A stretch of DNA of 64,000 bases from Marinobacter shengliensis (GTDB taxonomy: Bacteria; Pseudomonadota; Gammaproteobacteria; Pseudomonadales; Oleiphilaceae). Of this stretch, positions 55,211 through 64,000 are shown piece after piece (the stretch's first letter is position 1; each line of letters opens with the position of its first letter). The stretch spans positions 62,001 through 126,000 of the forward strand of contig NZ_PXNO01000027.1 of assembly GCF_003007715.1 (NCBI RefSeq), given 5' to 3'. The position numbers and the translations under genes were made by a program. The notes under the pieces were generated by a model. It was not told where the DNA came from and did not search any database. It was given only the letters and a program-made list of their open reading frames with translations.

Positions 55211-57595
55211 ATGTCTAACCCGATGCACGACAGGGGTGAACATTACCTGACAACGCCAAAGGCGGAGCCGTTTCTCGAGCGGCTGATTTTCAATAACCGG
55301 GCACCGATCCTGGTTGCGTTTTTCATTCTGACGCTGTTCCTTGGCTATAACGCCGTCAAGATCCAGCCAGATGCGAGTTTCGAGCGGATGATTCCGCTTG
55401 AGCATCCTTACATCGTCAATATGCTCGAACACCGGGACGATCTGGAGAACCTGGGTAACTTTGTCCGGATTGCGGTGGCCGTGGAGGAAGGCGATATTTT
55501 TACCGCCGAGTACATGGAAACCCTGCAGCAGATTACTGACGAGGTCTTTTACCTGAATGGGGTAGACCGTTCCGGCCTAAAGTCGCTGTGGACTTCCAAC
55601 GTACGCTGGGTAGAGGTAACAGAGCAGGGCTTCCAGGGTGGTACGGTCATTCCTGATGGCTACGACGGTTCCCGTGAAAGCCTGGAGCAATTACGTCAGA
55701 ATATCCTGCGTTCCAACGAAGTAGGGCGCCTGATTTCCGATAACTTCCGTTCCACCATCGTTTACGCGCCGCTGTACGAGAAGAACCCGGAAACCGGCGA
55801 AGCGCTGGATTATGGTGAGTTCTCACGCCAGCTCGAAGAAAAGATTCGCGATAAGTACGGAGCAGAAAATCCTAACGTCAATATCCACATTGTCGGTTTC
55901 GCCAAGAAAGTGGGTGATCTGATTGAGGGTATTGCCTCCATTGCCTGGTTTGCGGGGATCACCATCCTGCTGACCACGCTGCTGTTGTTCTGGTACTCCC
56001 GCTGCATTGCGGGCACCCTGGTGCCGGTGTTCACGTCGATCATTGCTGTGTTCTGGCAGCTCGGTACTCTCAAGCTGCTGGGCTACGGGCTGGACCCATA
56101 CTCGGTGCTGGTTCCTTTCCTGGTCTTTGCGATCGGTATCAGTCACGGCGTTCAGATTGTCAACGCCATGGCGGTTGAAGCAGGCAAAGGGTTCGATGCC
56201 ATTACCTCAGCCAGGCTCGCGTTCCGGGCCCTGTATATTCCGGGCATGCTGGCCCTGATTTCCGATGCCTTCGGCTTCCTGACCCTGGTGTTTATCGAAA
56301 TCGATGTAATCCGGGATCTGGCTATTGCGGCGGGCCTGGGTGTGGCGTTCGTGATCATCACCAACCTGGTGCTGCACGTACTGATCATGTCTTACATCGG
56401 TATCTCCAAGGGCGGTGTCCGGCATGTGCAGAATCACGGGGAAAAACAGGATCGCAAATGGCGGGTCATGTCGTACTTCTCCCATCCCGGAGTGGCGCCA
56501 ATTTCCCTGCTGATTGCGGTGATTGGTCTTGGTCTGGGTCTTTACTACAAGCAGGACCTGAAGGTTGGTGATCTGGACGAGGGAGCGCCGGAGCTGCGCC
56601 CGGATTCCCGCTACAACAAGGATAACTCCTTCATCATCAACAACTATTCCACCAGTGCCGACGTTCTGGTGGTGATGGTGAAAACCCAGGAAGAACAGTG
56701 CACCCAGTACAACGTATTGCGTGCGATGGATCGCCTTCAGTGGGAGCTTCAGAACACTCCGGGCGTGCAGAGCTCTGCTTCCCTGGCGGATGTTTCCAAG
56801 ATGGTGACCAAGGCTCTGAACGAGGGTAGCTGGAAGTGGTATGAGATCTCCCGTAACCAGACCATCATCAACGCCTCCATTCGTGAGGCCCCGGCAGGTC
56901 TGATCAACACCACCTGTGATCTGACGCCGGTGCTGGTGTTCCTGGAAGACCACAAGGCGGAAACCCTGCAGACTGTGGTTGACCGTGTTGAGGAGTTTGC
57001 CGATAACTTCAACAACGACGAGCACACTTTCCTGCTCGCCGCAGGTAACGCCGGTATTGAGGCCGCTACCAACGAAGTTATTGCCAATGCCAAAGACATC
57101 ATGTTGCTGCTGGTCTACAGCGTGGTGAGCTTGCTGTGTTTCCTGACGTTCCGGTCGATCCGCGCGGTGGCGTGTATCGTGATTCCGCTGGGCCTGACCT
57201 CCATCCTGTGTGAGGCAATCATGGCGGTCTCGGGTATCGGTATCAAGGTGGCGACCCTGCCGGTGATCGCATTGGGGGTAGGTATCGGTGTCGACTACGG
57301 TATCTATATCTACAGCAAGCTTGAGAAGTTCCTGCTGGAGGGCAAGACGCTCCAGGATGCCTATTACGAGACTCTGCGCTCAACCGGTAAGGCGGTTATC
57401 TTTACCGGTGTGACTCTGGGTCTTGGTGTGGTGACCTGGATCTTCTCGCCGATCAAGTTCCAGGCGGATATGGGCTTCCTGCTGTTCTTCATGTTCCTCT
57501 GGAACATGGTGGGCGCTATTTGGCTGCTGCCTGCGTTGGCGCGGTTCCTGTTGCGCCCAGACAAAATGCTTGCCAAGGCAAGAGCGGCGAAATAA
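55211..57595 (+). CDS. RND/MMPL-family transporter
   Basis: The 794-aa protein has two halves each with a cluster of hydrophobic helices, and a large periplasmic loop after the first helix, the MMPL layout. Characteristic phrases are GISHGVQIVNAM and GVGIGVDYGIYIYSK (the conserved RND helix-4 type). Likely substrate is a lipid or hydrophobic compound, by genomic context with DUF1329 and YCF48. A clear terminator follows. Confidence 0.92.
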   Translation: MSNPMHDRGEHYLTTPKAEPFLERLIFNNRAPILVAFFILTLFLGYNAVKIQPDASFERMIPLEHPYIVNMLEHRDDLENLGNFVRIAVAVEEGDIFTAEYMETLQQITDEVFYLNGVDRSGLKSLWTSNVRWVEVTEQGFQGGTVIPDGYDGSRESLEQLRQNILRSNEVGRLISDNFRSTIVYAPLYEKNPETGEALDYGEFSRQLEEKIRDKYGAENPNVNIHIVGFAKKVGDLIEGIASIAWFAGITILLTTLLLFWYSRCIAGTLVPVFTSIIAVFWQLGTLKLLGYGLDPYSVLVPFLVFAIGISHGVQIVNAMAVEAGKGFDAITSARLAFRALYIPGMLALISDAFGFLTLVFIEIDVIRDLAIAAGLGVAFVIITNLVLHVLIMSYIGISKGGVRHVQNHGEKQDRKWRVMSYFSHPGVAPISLLIAVIGLGLGLYYKQDLKVGDLDEGAPELRPDSRYNKDNSFIINNYSTSADVLVVMVKTQEEQCTQYNVLRAMDRLQWELQNTPGVQSSASLADVSKMVTKALNEGSWKWYEISRNQTIINASIREAPAGLINTTCDLTPVLVFLEDHKAETLQTVVDRVEEFADNFNNDEHTFLLAAGNAGIEAATNEVIANAKDIMLLLVYSVVSLLCFLTFRSIRAVACIVIPLGLTSILCEAIMAVSGIGIKVATLPVIALGVGIGVDYGIYIYSKLEKFLLEGKTLQDAYYETLRSTGKAVIFTGVTLGLGVVTWIFSPIKFQADMGFLLFFMFLWNMVGAIWLLPALARFLLRPDKMLAKARAAK

Positions 57596-57610
57596 CCGCC
57601 AGAACTGCAA

Positions 57611-57636
57611 AAAAGCCCGCACTCGCGGGCTTTTTT
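57611..57636 (+). terminator. Rho-independent terminator after the RND gene
   Basis: GCCCGC-ACTC-GCGGGC is flanked by six A before and six T after. Confidence 0.93.
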
Positions 57637-57780
57637 GTTGCTGGGTCAGACGGTTAGCGAGCTAATGCATTCTTTATTTATGGCCCGAAGTGGTCTATGT
57701 TCTTAAACGACCGGGATGTTTGCCCGCACTTTGAGACGGGCAACTGACAATAAAGACCAAGAAGAGAAGGAAGAGCACAC

Positions 57781-58764
57781 ATGACACTAAAACTCAAAGC
57801 GTCCGCGTTTGCCGTTGCTGCCGCCGTGAGCCTCGGGGCCGCATCGACAGCCGTTTCCGCCCAGGAACAGCGCTTCGTGACCATCGGCACAGGCGGCGTG
57901 ACCGGTGTGTACTATCCCGCTGGTGGCGCCATCTGCCGGCTGGTGAACATGGATCGGAAAGCACACGGTATTCGCTGCTCTGTCGAGAGCACCGGTGGTT
58001 CCGTGTACAACCTGAACGCCATTCGCGGGGGTGAGCTTGATCTGGCGGTGGCCCAGTCCGACTGGCAGTTCCACGCATACAACGGCACCAGCCAGTTTGA
58101 AGACGCCGGCAAGAACGAGAAGTTGCGGGCTGTTTTCTCACTGCATCCGGAGCCGTTCACCGTGGTAGCGAGCAAGGGCTCTGGCATCAAGAGCTTTGAA
58201 GACCTGGAGGGCAAGCGGGTATCCGTGGGCAACCCGGGTTCCGGCCAACGCGCAACCGCTGAAGTTCTGATGGACGAAATGGGCTGGGGTATGGACAAGT
58301 TCGCCCTGGCGGCGGAAATCAAGGCGGCGGAGCAGTCCCAGGCTCTGTGTGATGGCAACATTGATGCTTTCTTCTACACCGTTGGCCACCCCTCCGGTGC
58401 CATCAAGGAAGCCACCACCTCCTGCGACAGTGTCCTGGTAAACGTGGATAACGCGGCCAGCAAGAAACTGATTGACGACAACCCGTACTACCGGAAGGCG
58501 GTTATTCCGGGTGGAATGTACCGTGGGTCTGACCAGGACGTAACCACTTTCGGTGTGGCAGCAACCTTTGTGTCATCAACCGATGTGGCAGACGATGTGG
58601 TTTATGAAGTGGTTAAAGCGGTCTTTGAGAACTTTGACAGCTTCAAGCGCCTGCATCCTGCGTTCGGTAACCTGAAGAAGGAAGAGATGGTCTCTGACGC
58701 CCTGAGTGCGCCTCTGCATCCGGGTGCAGCCAAGTACTATCGTGAGGCTGGCCTGATCGACTGA
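57781..58764 (+). CDS. TAXI-family TRAP transporter solute-binding protein
   Basis: The 327-aa protein has a signal peptide (cleaved near AVSA-QEQ, about residue 27) and the TAXI pattern [20 protein letters not shown] at the mature N-terminus. The binding protein would deliver its ligand to the fused permease encoded downstream (81 bp gap). TAXI ligands are poorly known, with glutamate-like or dicarboxylic acids proposed. A GAGAAGGAAGAG site precedes the ATG. Confidence 0.93.
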   Translation: MTLKLKASAFAVAAAVSLGAASTAVSAQEQRFVTIGTGGVTGVYYPAGGAICRLVNMDRKAHGIRCSVESTGGSVYNLNAIRGGELDLAVAQSDWQFHAYNGTSQFEDAGKNEKLRAVFSLHPEPFTVVASKGSGIKSFEDLEGKRVSVGNPGSGQRATAEVLMDEMGWGMDKFALAAEIKAAEQSQALCDGNIDAFFYTVGHPSGAIKEATTSCDSVLVNVDNAASKKLIDDNPYYRKAVIPGGMYRGSDQDVTTFGVAATFVSSTDVADDVVYEVVKAVFENFDSFKRLHPAFGNLKKEEMVSDALSAPLHPGAAKYYREAGLID

Positions 58765-58845
58765 TCCGGCACGTCGCCGGCAGGGTGGGCGTCCGGCCCG
58801 CCCTGCTGATTCCAACCAGGTTATCTCCCATCACAGGTACATTCT

Positions 58846-61446
58846 ATGGCGAAGAACGACCCCGGTACCGGGGCGGGTGTTGACGCCGCCAAGGTCGATC
58901 AGCTGTTGCAGACAGAAACCGGAGGCAGGGCTCTCACCGGACCGGCATCTGTCATCCTGTTTATCGTGCCCCTTTGTTGGTCTTTGTTTCAGCTCTGGAT
59001 TGCATCACCGCTGCCGTTCATTCTGAACTTCGGCATTTTCAATTCCACGGAAGCCCGCTCCATTCATCTGGCATTTGCGGTTTTCCTGGCGTTTTCAGCA
59101 TTCCCCATGATCAAGGGAGTACACGCCGATAAAGTACCGGTCTACGACTGGATACTGGCACTTGCGGCTGCTTTCTCCGCATCTTACCTTTTCGTATTCT
59201 ATAACGAACTTTCTACCCGTCCGGGTGCGCCGATTACCATGGATCTATGGGTCGCGCTCGGAGGTCTGGTGTTATTGCTTGAAGCCACTCGACGGGCCCT
59301 TGGCCTGCCGCTGACCATCGTCGCGGCGGTGTTCATCACCTATTCGATTGCCGGCCCTTACATGCCGGATGTCATTGCCCATAAGGGGGTCAGCCTCAAC
59401 AAGCTGGCGTCTCATCAATGGCTGGGTACCGAAGGTGTTTTCGGGGTGGCGTTGGGTGTATCCACCAGCTTTGTGTTTCTATTCGTACTTTTTGGTGCGT
59501 TGCTTGAACGTGCCGGAGCCGGCAACTACTTCATCAAGGTGGCCTACGCCATGCTTGGCCATATGCGTGGTGGCCCTGCGAAGGCTGCGGTGGTGTCCAG
59601 TGGTTTGAGTGGTGTTATTTCCGGCTCATCGATTGCCAATGTGGTCACCACGGGTACGTTCACGATTCCGCTGATGAAGCGTGTTGGCTTTCCGGCTACC
59701 AAGGCGGGTGCTGTCGAGGTTGCTGCGTCCACCAATGGGCAGCTCACACCGCCTATCATGGGCGCTGCCGCGTTTTTGATGGTCGAATACGTGGGCATTT
59801 CTTACCTGGAAGTGATCAAGCACGCCATTCTACCGGCTCTGATTTCCTACGTGGCATTGATTTACATTGTTCACCTTGAAGCTTGCAAGCTGAAGATGGA
59901 AGGCATGGAGCGGCCGAACCGTCCCTCCCTGGCACAGCGAATGCTGAATTGGGTGGTGATTCTGATCGGCCTGATTGTGCTCACCTTTGCGGTTTACTAT
60001 GGTGTGGGCTGGACCAAGGATGTTCTTGGCGAGGCGGCGCCCTGGGTGCTTGGGCCGCTGCTTGTTGCGGTCTATGTGGGTCTGGTTGGCTATGCCACCC
60101 GGTTTCCCGAGCTGGAAGTCGATGATCCCGAAAAGGCGATGGGCGCATTGCCTGAGGTGGGCCCTACCGTCAAAACCGGCCTTTATTATCTCCTGCCTGT
60201 GGTGGTGCTTGTCTGGTGCCTCACCGTAGAGCGCTTTTCGCCGCAGTTGTCTGCATTCTGGGCGACCCTGTTCATGATCTTTATCGTGATAACACAGCGC
60301 CCGCTGAAAACACTTTTCCGCAGCCGCGGCCAGGTGCTCCGTGAGTTTGTCAGTGGCTTTGTTGATCTGGCGCACTCTTTGGCTACCGGCGCTCGCAACA
60401 TGGTGGGCATTGGTGTTGCCACGGCCACCGCTGGCATCGTGGTTGGCACAGTAACCCTCACCGGTATCGGGTTGGTGATGACAGAGTTTGTAGAGTTCCT
60501 CTCCGGGGGGAATCTGCTGTTAATGCTCATCTTCACCGCAGTGATCAGCCTGATACTGGGGATGGGCTTGCCCACCACGGCTAATTACATCGTGGTATCG
60601 ACACTGATGGCGCCGGTCATCGTTACCCTCGGCGCCCAGAATGGCTTGCTCGTGCCGCTTATTGCGGTTCACCTGTTTGTGTTCTATTTCGGGATACTGG
60701 CGGATGATACGCCGCCCGTGGGTCTGGCCGCCTACGCGGCGGCGGCTATCTCGGGCGCAGACCCCATCCGAACGGGTATTCAGGGTTTTACCTACGATAT
60801 CCGTACCGCCATCCTGCCGTTCATGTTTATCTTCAACACCCAGTTGTTGCTGATTGGCCTGACCGGGTGGGTCGACCTGCTGATTACCGTGGCCAGCGCG
60901 GTAACGGCCATGCTCGTGTTCTCTGCCGCGACACAGGGTTTCTGGTTTACCCGCAGCTACAAGTGGGAAAGCCTGCTGTTGCTGTTGATTACCTTCACCT
61001 TGTTCCGGCCCGGGTTCTGGTGGGACATGATCTATCCGCCTTATGAAGAGCGGCAGGGCAGTGCGATTATGGAGTACGTCGAGACGGTGCCGGTTGATGA
61101 CACAACGGTTTTCCGGGTATCGGGCATGGGGCTGGATGGCAGTGACGTGACCACTTATGTTCAGCTCGATATTCCGGCTGGTGGGTCAGCGGAGGAACGG
61201 CTGTCAGCTGTCGGTTTGGACGTGTCCGATCAGGGTGACGTGCTGGCGGTGAATTTTGTCGATTTTGGCAGCGCTGCGGAAGATGCCGGTATTGAGTTTG
61301 GTTGGAATATCGAAGCAGTTCAGGCAAAGCTCGACCGGCCACCGAGGGAATTGATGTTTATTCCCGCGCTGTTGATGCTTGGATTGGTGGCGTTTGGCCA
61401 GCTCAAGCGCAAAGCCAGGGAGGACGCATCACCTCAAGCGGCGTAA
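58846..61446 (+). CDS. TRAP transporter fused permease (DctQ-DctM type)
   Basis: The 866-aa membrane protein combines the small 4-helix and the large helix-rich TRAP membrane parts. Marker phrases are SGVISGSSIANVVTTG (large subunit) and GMGLPTTANYIV. Residues from about 690 on form a DUF3394-like soluble tail. It is the partner of the TAXI binding protein just upstream. Sodium-driven uptake is the usual mechanism. Confidence 0.95.
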   Translation: MAKNDPGTGAGVDAAKVDQLLQTETGGRALTGPASVILFIVPLCWSLFQLWIASPLPFILNFGIFNSTEARSIHLAFAVFLAFSAFPMIKGVHADKVPVYDWILALAAAFSASYLFVFYNELSTRPGAPITMDLWVALGGLVLLLEATRRALGLPLTIVAAVFITYSIAGPYMPDVIAHKGVSLNKLASHQWLGTEGVFGVALGVSTSFVFLFVLFGALLERAGAGNYFIKVAYAMLGHMRGGPAKAAVVSSGLSGVISGSSIANVVTTGTFTIPLMKRVGFPATKAGAVEVAASTNGQLTPPIMGAAAFLMVEYVGISYLEVIKHAILPALISYVALIYIVHLEACKLKMEGMERPNRPSLAQRMLNWVVILIGLIVLTFAVYYGVGWTKDVLGEAAPWVLGPLLVAVYVGLVGYATRFPELEVDDPEKAMGALPEVGPTVKTGLYYLLPVVVLVWCLTVERFSPQLSAFWATLFMIFIVITQRPLKTLFRSRGQVLREFVSGFVDLAHSLATGARNMVGIGVATATAGIVVGTVTLTGIGLVMTEFVEFLSGGNLLLMLIFTAVISLILGMGLPTTANYIVVSTLMAPVIVTLGAQNGLLVPLIAVHLFVFYFGILADDTPPVGLAAYAAAAISGADPIRTGIQGFTYDIRTAILPFMFIFNTQLLLIGLTGWVDLLITVASAVTAMLVFSAATQGFWFTRSYKWESLLLLLITFTLFRPGFWWDMIYPPYEERQGSAIMEYVETVPVDDTTVFRVSGMGLDGSDVTTYVQLDIPAGGSAEERLSAVGLDVSDQGDVLAVNFVDFGSAAEDAGIEFGWNIEAVQAKLDRPPRELMFIPALLMLGLVAFGQLKRKAREDASPQAA

Positions 61447-61464
61447 AGCTCATGGCACTTAGTG

Positions 61465-61493
61465 AAAACCCGGCGTTGCTGCCGGGTTTTTTT
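61465..61493 (+). terminator. Rho-independent terminator after the TRAP permease
   Basis: CCCGGC-GTTGCT-GCCGGG with AAAA before and seven T after. Confidence 0.92.
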
Positions 61494-61597
61494 CTGTTAG
61501 ACTCGCCCTCAAACCGGCCCGTGGTTTGTATCACGGAGCCCGGACACCATGTGATCTTTGGTATAGATCACCGCTGAGAAACCATCAGGAGAGAATC

Positions 61598-63523
61598 ATG
61601 CCCGTCGTTACCCTGCCGGATGGCAGTCATCGCAGTTTTGCCGAACCCGTTACCGTTCATGATGTGGCCGCCGATATTGGTGCAGGCCTTGCCAAGGCCG
61701 CCCTGGCTGGAAAAGTGAATGGCAAACTCGTGGATACCAGCTACCTGATCGAAAACGATGTGGATCTGGCCATCGTAACCGAGCGCGATGAAGACGGCGT
61801 AGACGTGATTCGCCACTCCACGGCACACCTTATGGCCATGGCGGTACAAGATCTGTTCCCCGGCGCCCAGGTAACCATCGGGCCGGTGATCGAAAACGGT
61901 TTCTACTACGACTTCAAATACGAGCGCCCGTTTACCAACGAAGACCTGGCGCGCATCGAAAAGCGTATGGAAGAACTCGCCAAACAGGACCTGCCGGTCT
62001 CCCGTTCCATCATGTCCCGGGAGGAAGCGGTCAAACTGTTTGAAAAAATGGGTGAGGAATACAAGGTTCGGATCATCGAGGATATCCCCGGTGAGGAAGA
62101 TCTATCGTTCTATAGTCAAGGTGACTTTATTGACCTGTGCCGTGGTCCTCACGTGCCCAGCACCGGCAAGCTGAAAGCGTTCAAGCTCACCAAGGTTGCG
62201 GGTGCCTACTGGCGCGGTGATACCAGCAATGAACAATTGCAGCGTATCTACGGCACGGCCTGGGGTAACAAGAAAGACCTGAAAGCCTATCTGCATCGCC
62301 TGGAAGAGGCCGAAAAGCGGGATCACCGAAAGATTGGCAAGAAGCTGGGCCTGTTCCACATGCAGGAGGAAGCTCCGGGCATGGTGTTCTGGCATCCGGA
62401 TGGCTGGTCCCTGTACCAGGAAGTTGAGCAGTACATGCGGGCCAAGCAGCACCAGCATGGCTACAAGGAAATCAAAACACCGCAGGTGGTGTCCCGCACG
62501 CTCTGGGAGAAGTCCGGGCACTGGGACAAGTTCAAGGATGGCATGTTCACCACCGAGTCCGAGAAGCACGATTACGCCATCAAGCCCATGAACTGCCCGT
62601 GCCACGTACAGGTGTTCAATCAGGGTCTGAAAAGCTATAAGGACCTGCCGCTGCGCCTGGCAGAATTCGGCTCGTGCCACCGAAATGAAGCCTCCGGGGC
62701 TCTTCATGGCCTGATGCGGGTGCGTGGATTCACTCAGGATGATGCCCATATCTTCTGTGAAGAAGACGCCATCCAGGAAGAAGTGTCGGCGTTCATGAAA
62801 ATGCTGCACGAAGTATACGAGGACTTCGGTTTTACCGAGATTCTGTACAAATTGTCCACTCGCCCGGAGAAGCGCGTAGGTTCGGACGAGGTCTGGGACA
62901 AGGCGGAGGCTGCTCTTGAAGAAGCCCTGAACCGCGAGGGTGTTGATTGGGAATTGTTGCCGGGCGAGGGTGCCTTCTACGGTCCCAAAATTGAGTATTC
63001 CCTGAAAGACTGTCTCGGCCGGGTTTGGCAGTGTGGTACCGTTCAGGTGGATTTCTCAATGCCAGGCCGCCTGGGTGCCCAATATGTGGCCGATAATTCC
63101 GAGCGGAAAACTCCCGTTATGCTGCATCGGGCGGTTCTCGGGTCTTTTGAGCGGTTTATCGGTATACTGATCGAAGAATACGAAGGCGCATTCCCCACGT
63201 GGCTTGCTCCGACACAGGTTGCGGTGCTGAATATTACCGATAACCAGCGTGATTATTGTCAGAATCTGGCCAAAAAGTGGGATTCTTTGGGTTATCGGGT
63301 TAATGCTGACTTGAGAAACGAGAAGATCGGCTTTAAAATCCGCGAGCATACTCTTAACAAGGTTCCCTACCTGATCGTTGTTGGCGATAAAGAAATCGAG
63401 AACAACGCCGTTGCAGTAAGAACTCGCAAAGGCGAAGATCTGGGCACCATGTCTGTCGACGAGTTTGAACAGCTGCTTGCAGCTGACGTCGACCGAAAAG
63501 GCAGAAACAAAACGGAGATCTGA
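61598..63523 (+). CDS. thrS: Threonyl-tRNA synthetase
   Basis: This enzyme charges tRNA-Thr. The 641-aa protein has an N-terminal TGS domain (about 1-60), an editing domain with [11 protein letters not shown], the catalytic core containing NCPCH, and the anticodon-binding C-terminal domain. ATG 61598 follows AGGAGAGA. Longer frames upstream lack family residues. The infC gene overlaps its stop, as in most gammaproteobacteria. Confidence 0.97.
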   Translation: MPVVTLPDGSHRSFAEPVTVHDVAADIGAGLAKAALAGKVNGKLVDTSYLIENDVDLAIVTERDEDGVDVIRHSTAHLMAMAVQDLFPGAQVTIGPVIENGFYYDFKYERPFTNEDLARIEKRMEELAKQDLPVSRSIMSREEAVKLFEKMGEEYKVRIIEDIPGEEDLSFYSQGDFIDLCRGPHVPSTGKLKAFKLTKVAGAYWRGDTSNEQLQRIYGTAWGNKKDLKAYLHRLEEAEKRDHRKIGKKLGLFHMQEEAPGMVFWHPDGWSLYQEVEQYMRAKQHQHGYKEIKTPQVVSRTLWEKSGHWDKFKDGMFTTESEKHDYAIKPMNCPCHVQVFNQGLKSYKDLPLRLAEFGSCHRNEASGALHGLMRVRGFTQDDAHIFCEEDAIQEEVSAFMKMLHEVYEDFGFTEILYKLSTRPEKRVGSDEVWDKAEAALEEALNREGVDWELLPGEGAFYGPKIEYSLKDCLGRVWQCGTVQVDFSMPGRLGAQYVADNSERKTPVMLHRAVLGSFERFIGILIEEYEGAFPTWLAPTQVAVLNITDNQRDYCQNLAKKWDSLGYRVNADLRNEKIGFKIREHTLNKVPYLIVVGDKEIENNAVAVRTRKGEDLGTMSVDEFEQLLAADVDRKGRNKTEI

Positions 63524-64000
63524 TTATTAAACAGCGAACGAATCGGGGTGGGCGTACTCCAAAAGCGCCTATCAATGAGAACATTGACGCAACTGAAGTC
63601 CGTCTGATTGATGCCGAAGGCAATCAGGTCGGGATAGTACCCATCGAGGACGCGATCCGCATGGCGGAAGAAGCCACCCTTGATCTGGTGCAGGTTACGG
63701 ATTCCGATCCGATCGTCTGTAAGATAATGGACTACGGCAAGAAAATTTTTGAAGAGAAAAAGGCCAAGGCGGCTGCCAAGAAAAAGCAGAAGCAGACGCA
63801 GGTCAAAGAGCTGAAGTTCCGACCAGGAACGGAAGAAGGGGATTATCAGGTCAAACTACGCAACCTGGTACGTTTCCTTGAGAACGGGGATCGCGGCAAG
63901 ATCACGATTCGGTTCCGCGGCCGTGAGATGGCACACCAGGAAATTGGTATGAAACTCATGGCTCGGATTGAAACCGACATCGAAGAACTTGCAACGGTTG
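63523..64000 (+). CDS. infC: Translation initiation factor IF-3 (5' part), AUU start
   Basis: The frame from 63523 reads [28 protein letters not shown] and continues as a clear IF-3 through the linker ([10 protein letters not shown]) and into the C-terminal domain ([31 protein letters not shown]) until the window end. There is no ATG or GTG at the start. ATT at 63523 (overlapping the thrS TGA) or at 63526 is used, with GGAG at 63514-63517. An AUU start is the known feature of infC that lets IF-3 control its own translation. The last residues and rpmI-rplT are outside the window. Confidence 0.94.
   Translation, partial: MIKQRTNRGGRTPKAPINENIDATEVRLIDAEGNQVGIVPIEDAIRMAEEATLDLVQVTDSDPIVCKIMDYGKKIFEEKKAKAAAKKKQKQTQVKELKFRPGTEEGDYQVKLRNLVRFLENGDRGKITIRFRGREMAHQEIGMKLMARIETDIEELATV

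Overview
The window looks like a piece of a Marinobacter (marine gammaproteobacterium) chromosome. This rests on protein character: the RecA, MutS, ThrS, FdxA and PepN sequences, the GC-rich codon use, and the density of lipid and hydrocarbon metabolism genes and envelope genes (acyl-CoA synthetase, 2,4-dienoyl-CoA reductase, MaoC hydratase, DUF1329/YCF48/RND cluster, TAXI-TRAP transporter). I name the genus from memory of such proteins, not from a search.

Bases 1 to about 14879 are the right-hand part of a Tn7-like transposon whose left end lies outside the window. Reading inward from its right end there is one small divergent gene, then tnsA, tnsB, tnsC and two tniQ/tnsD-type genes in one tightly packed minus-strand operon. 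The cargo follows: a 195-aa unknown, a putative PD-(D/E)xK nuclease, and a type I restriction-modification operon with two different hsdM genes, one hsdS and the 5' part of hsdR. The right end sits 24 bp past the stop codon of an intact yhiN-like flavoprotein gene, which mirrors how Tn7 sits just past glmS. This points to yhiN as the attachment gene, with one of the TniQ proteins as the reader.

From 14904 onward is ordinary core chromosome. 14.9-19 kb: yhiN, phzF with a small partner, and a divergent MocR-type regulator with a direct-repeat operator. 18.9-27.5 kb: a FixJ/FixL-like two-component pair facing an acyl-CoA synthetase and a permease, then a PF10118 diiron-like protein, DegV and an unknown. 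27.6-33.7 kb: fdxA, mutS, pncC (cinA), recA with a LexA box, a repeat element where recX is often found, a flavodoxin-type gene that seems to have lost its stop codon, and an antisense-overlapping PilZ gene. 33.8-38.6 kb: a Lon-family protease and a second FixJ/hybrid-kinase pair. 38.6-44.3 kb: MaoC hydratase, two AraC-type regulators, tRNA-Asp and FadH. 44.4-52.3 kb: coiled-coil unknown, nadK, phosphatase, rhomboid, DUF1315-DUF2797 behind a Fur-like box, and pepN. 52.4-57.6 kb: DUF1329-YCF48-RND export cluster. 57.7-61.4 kb: TAXI-TRAP transporter. 61.5 kb to the end: thrS followed by infC with an AUU start, the classic translation operon.

The most interesting part is the transposon: the two-HsdM type I system, its nuclease-like companion, and the two target-selection proteins beside a recognisable attachment gene. 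Second-rank items are the stop-loss overlap near 33.3 kb, the inverted-repeat element after recA, and a stack of palindromes including a near-consensus Fur box at 48.34-48.44 kb.
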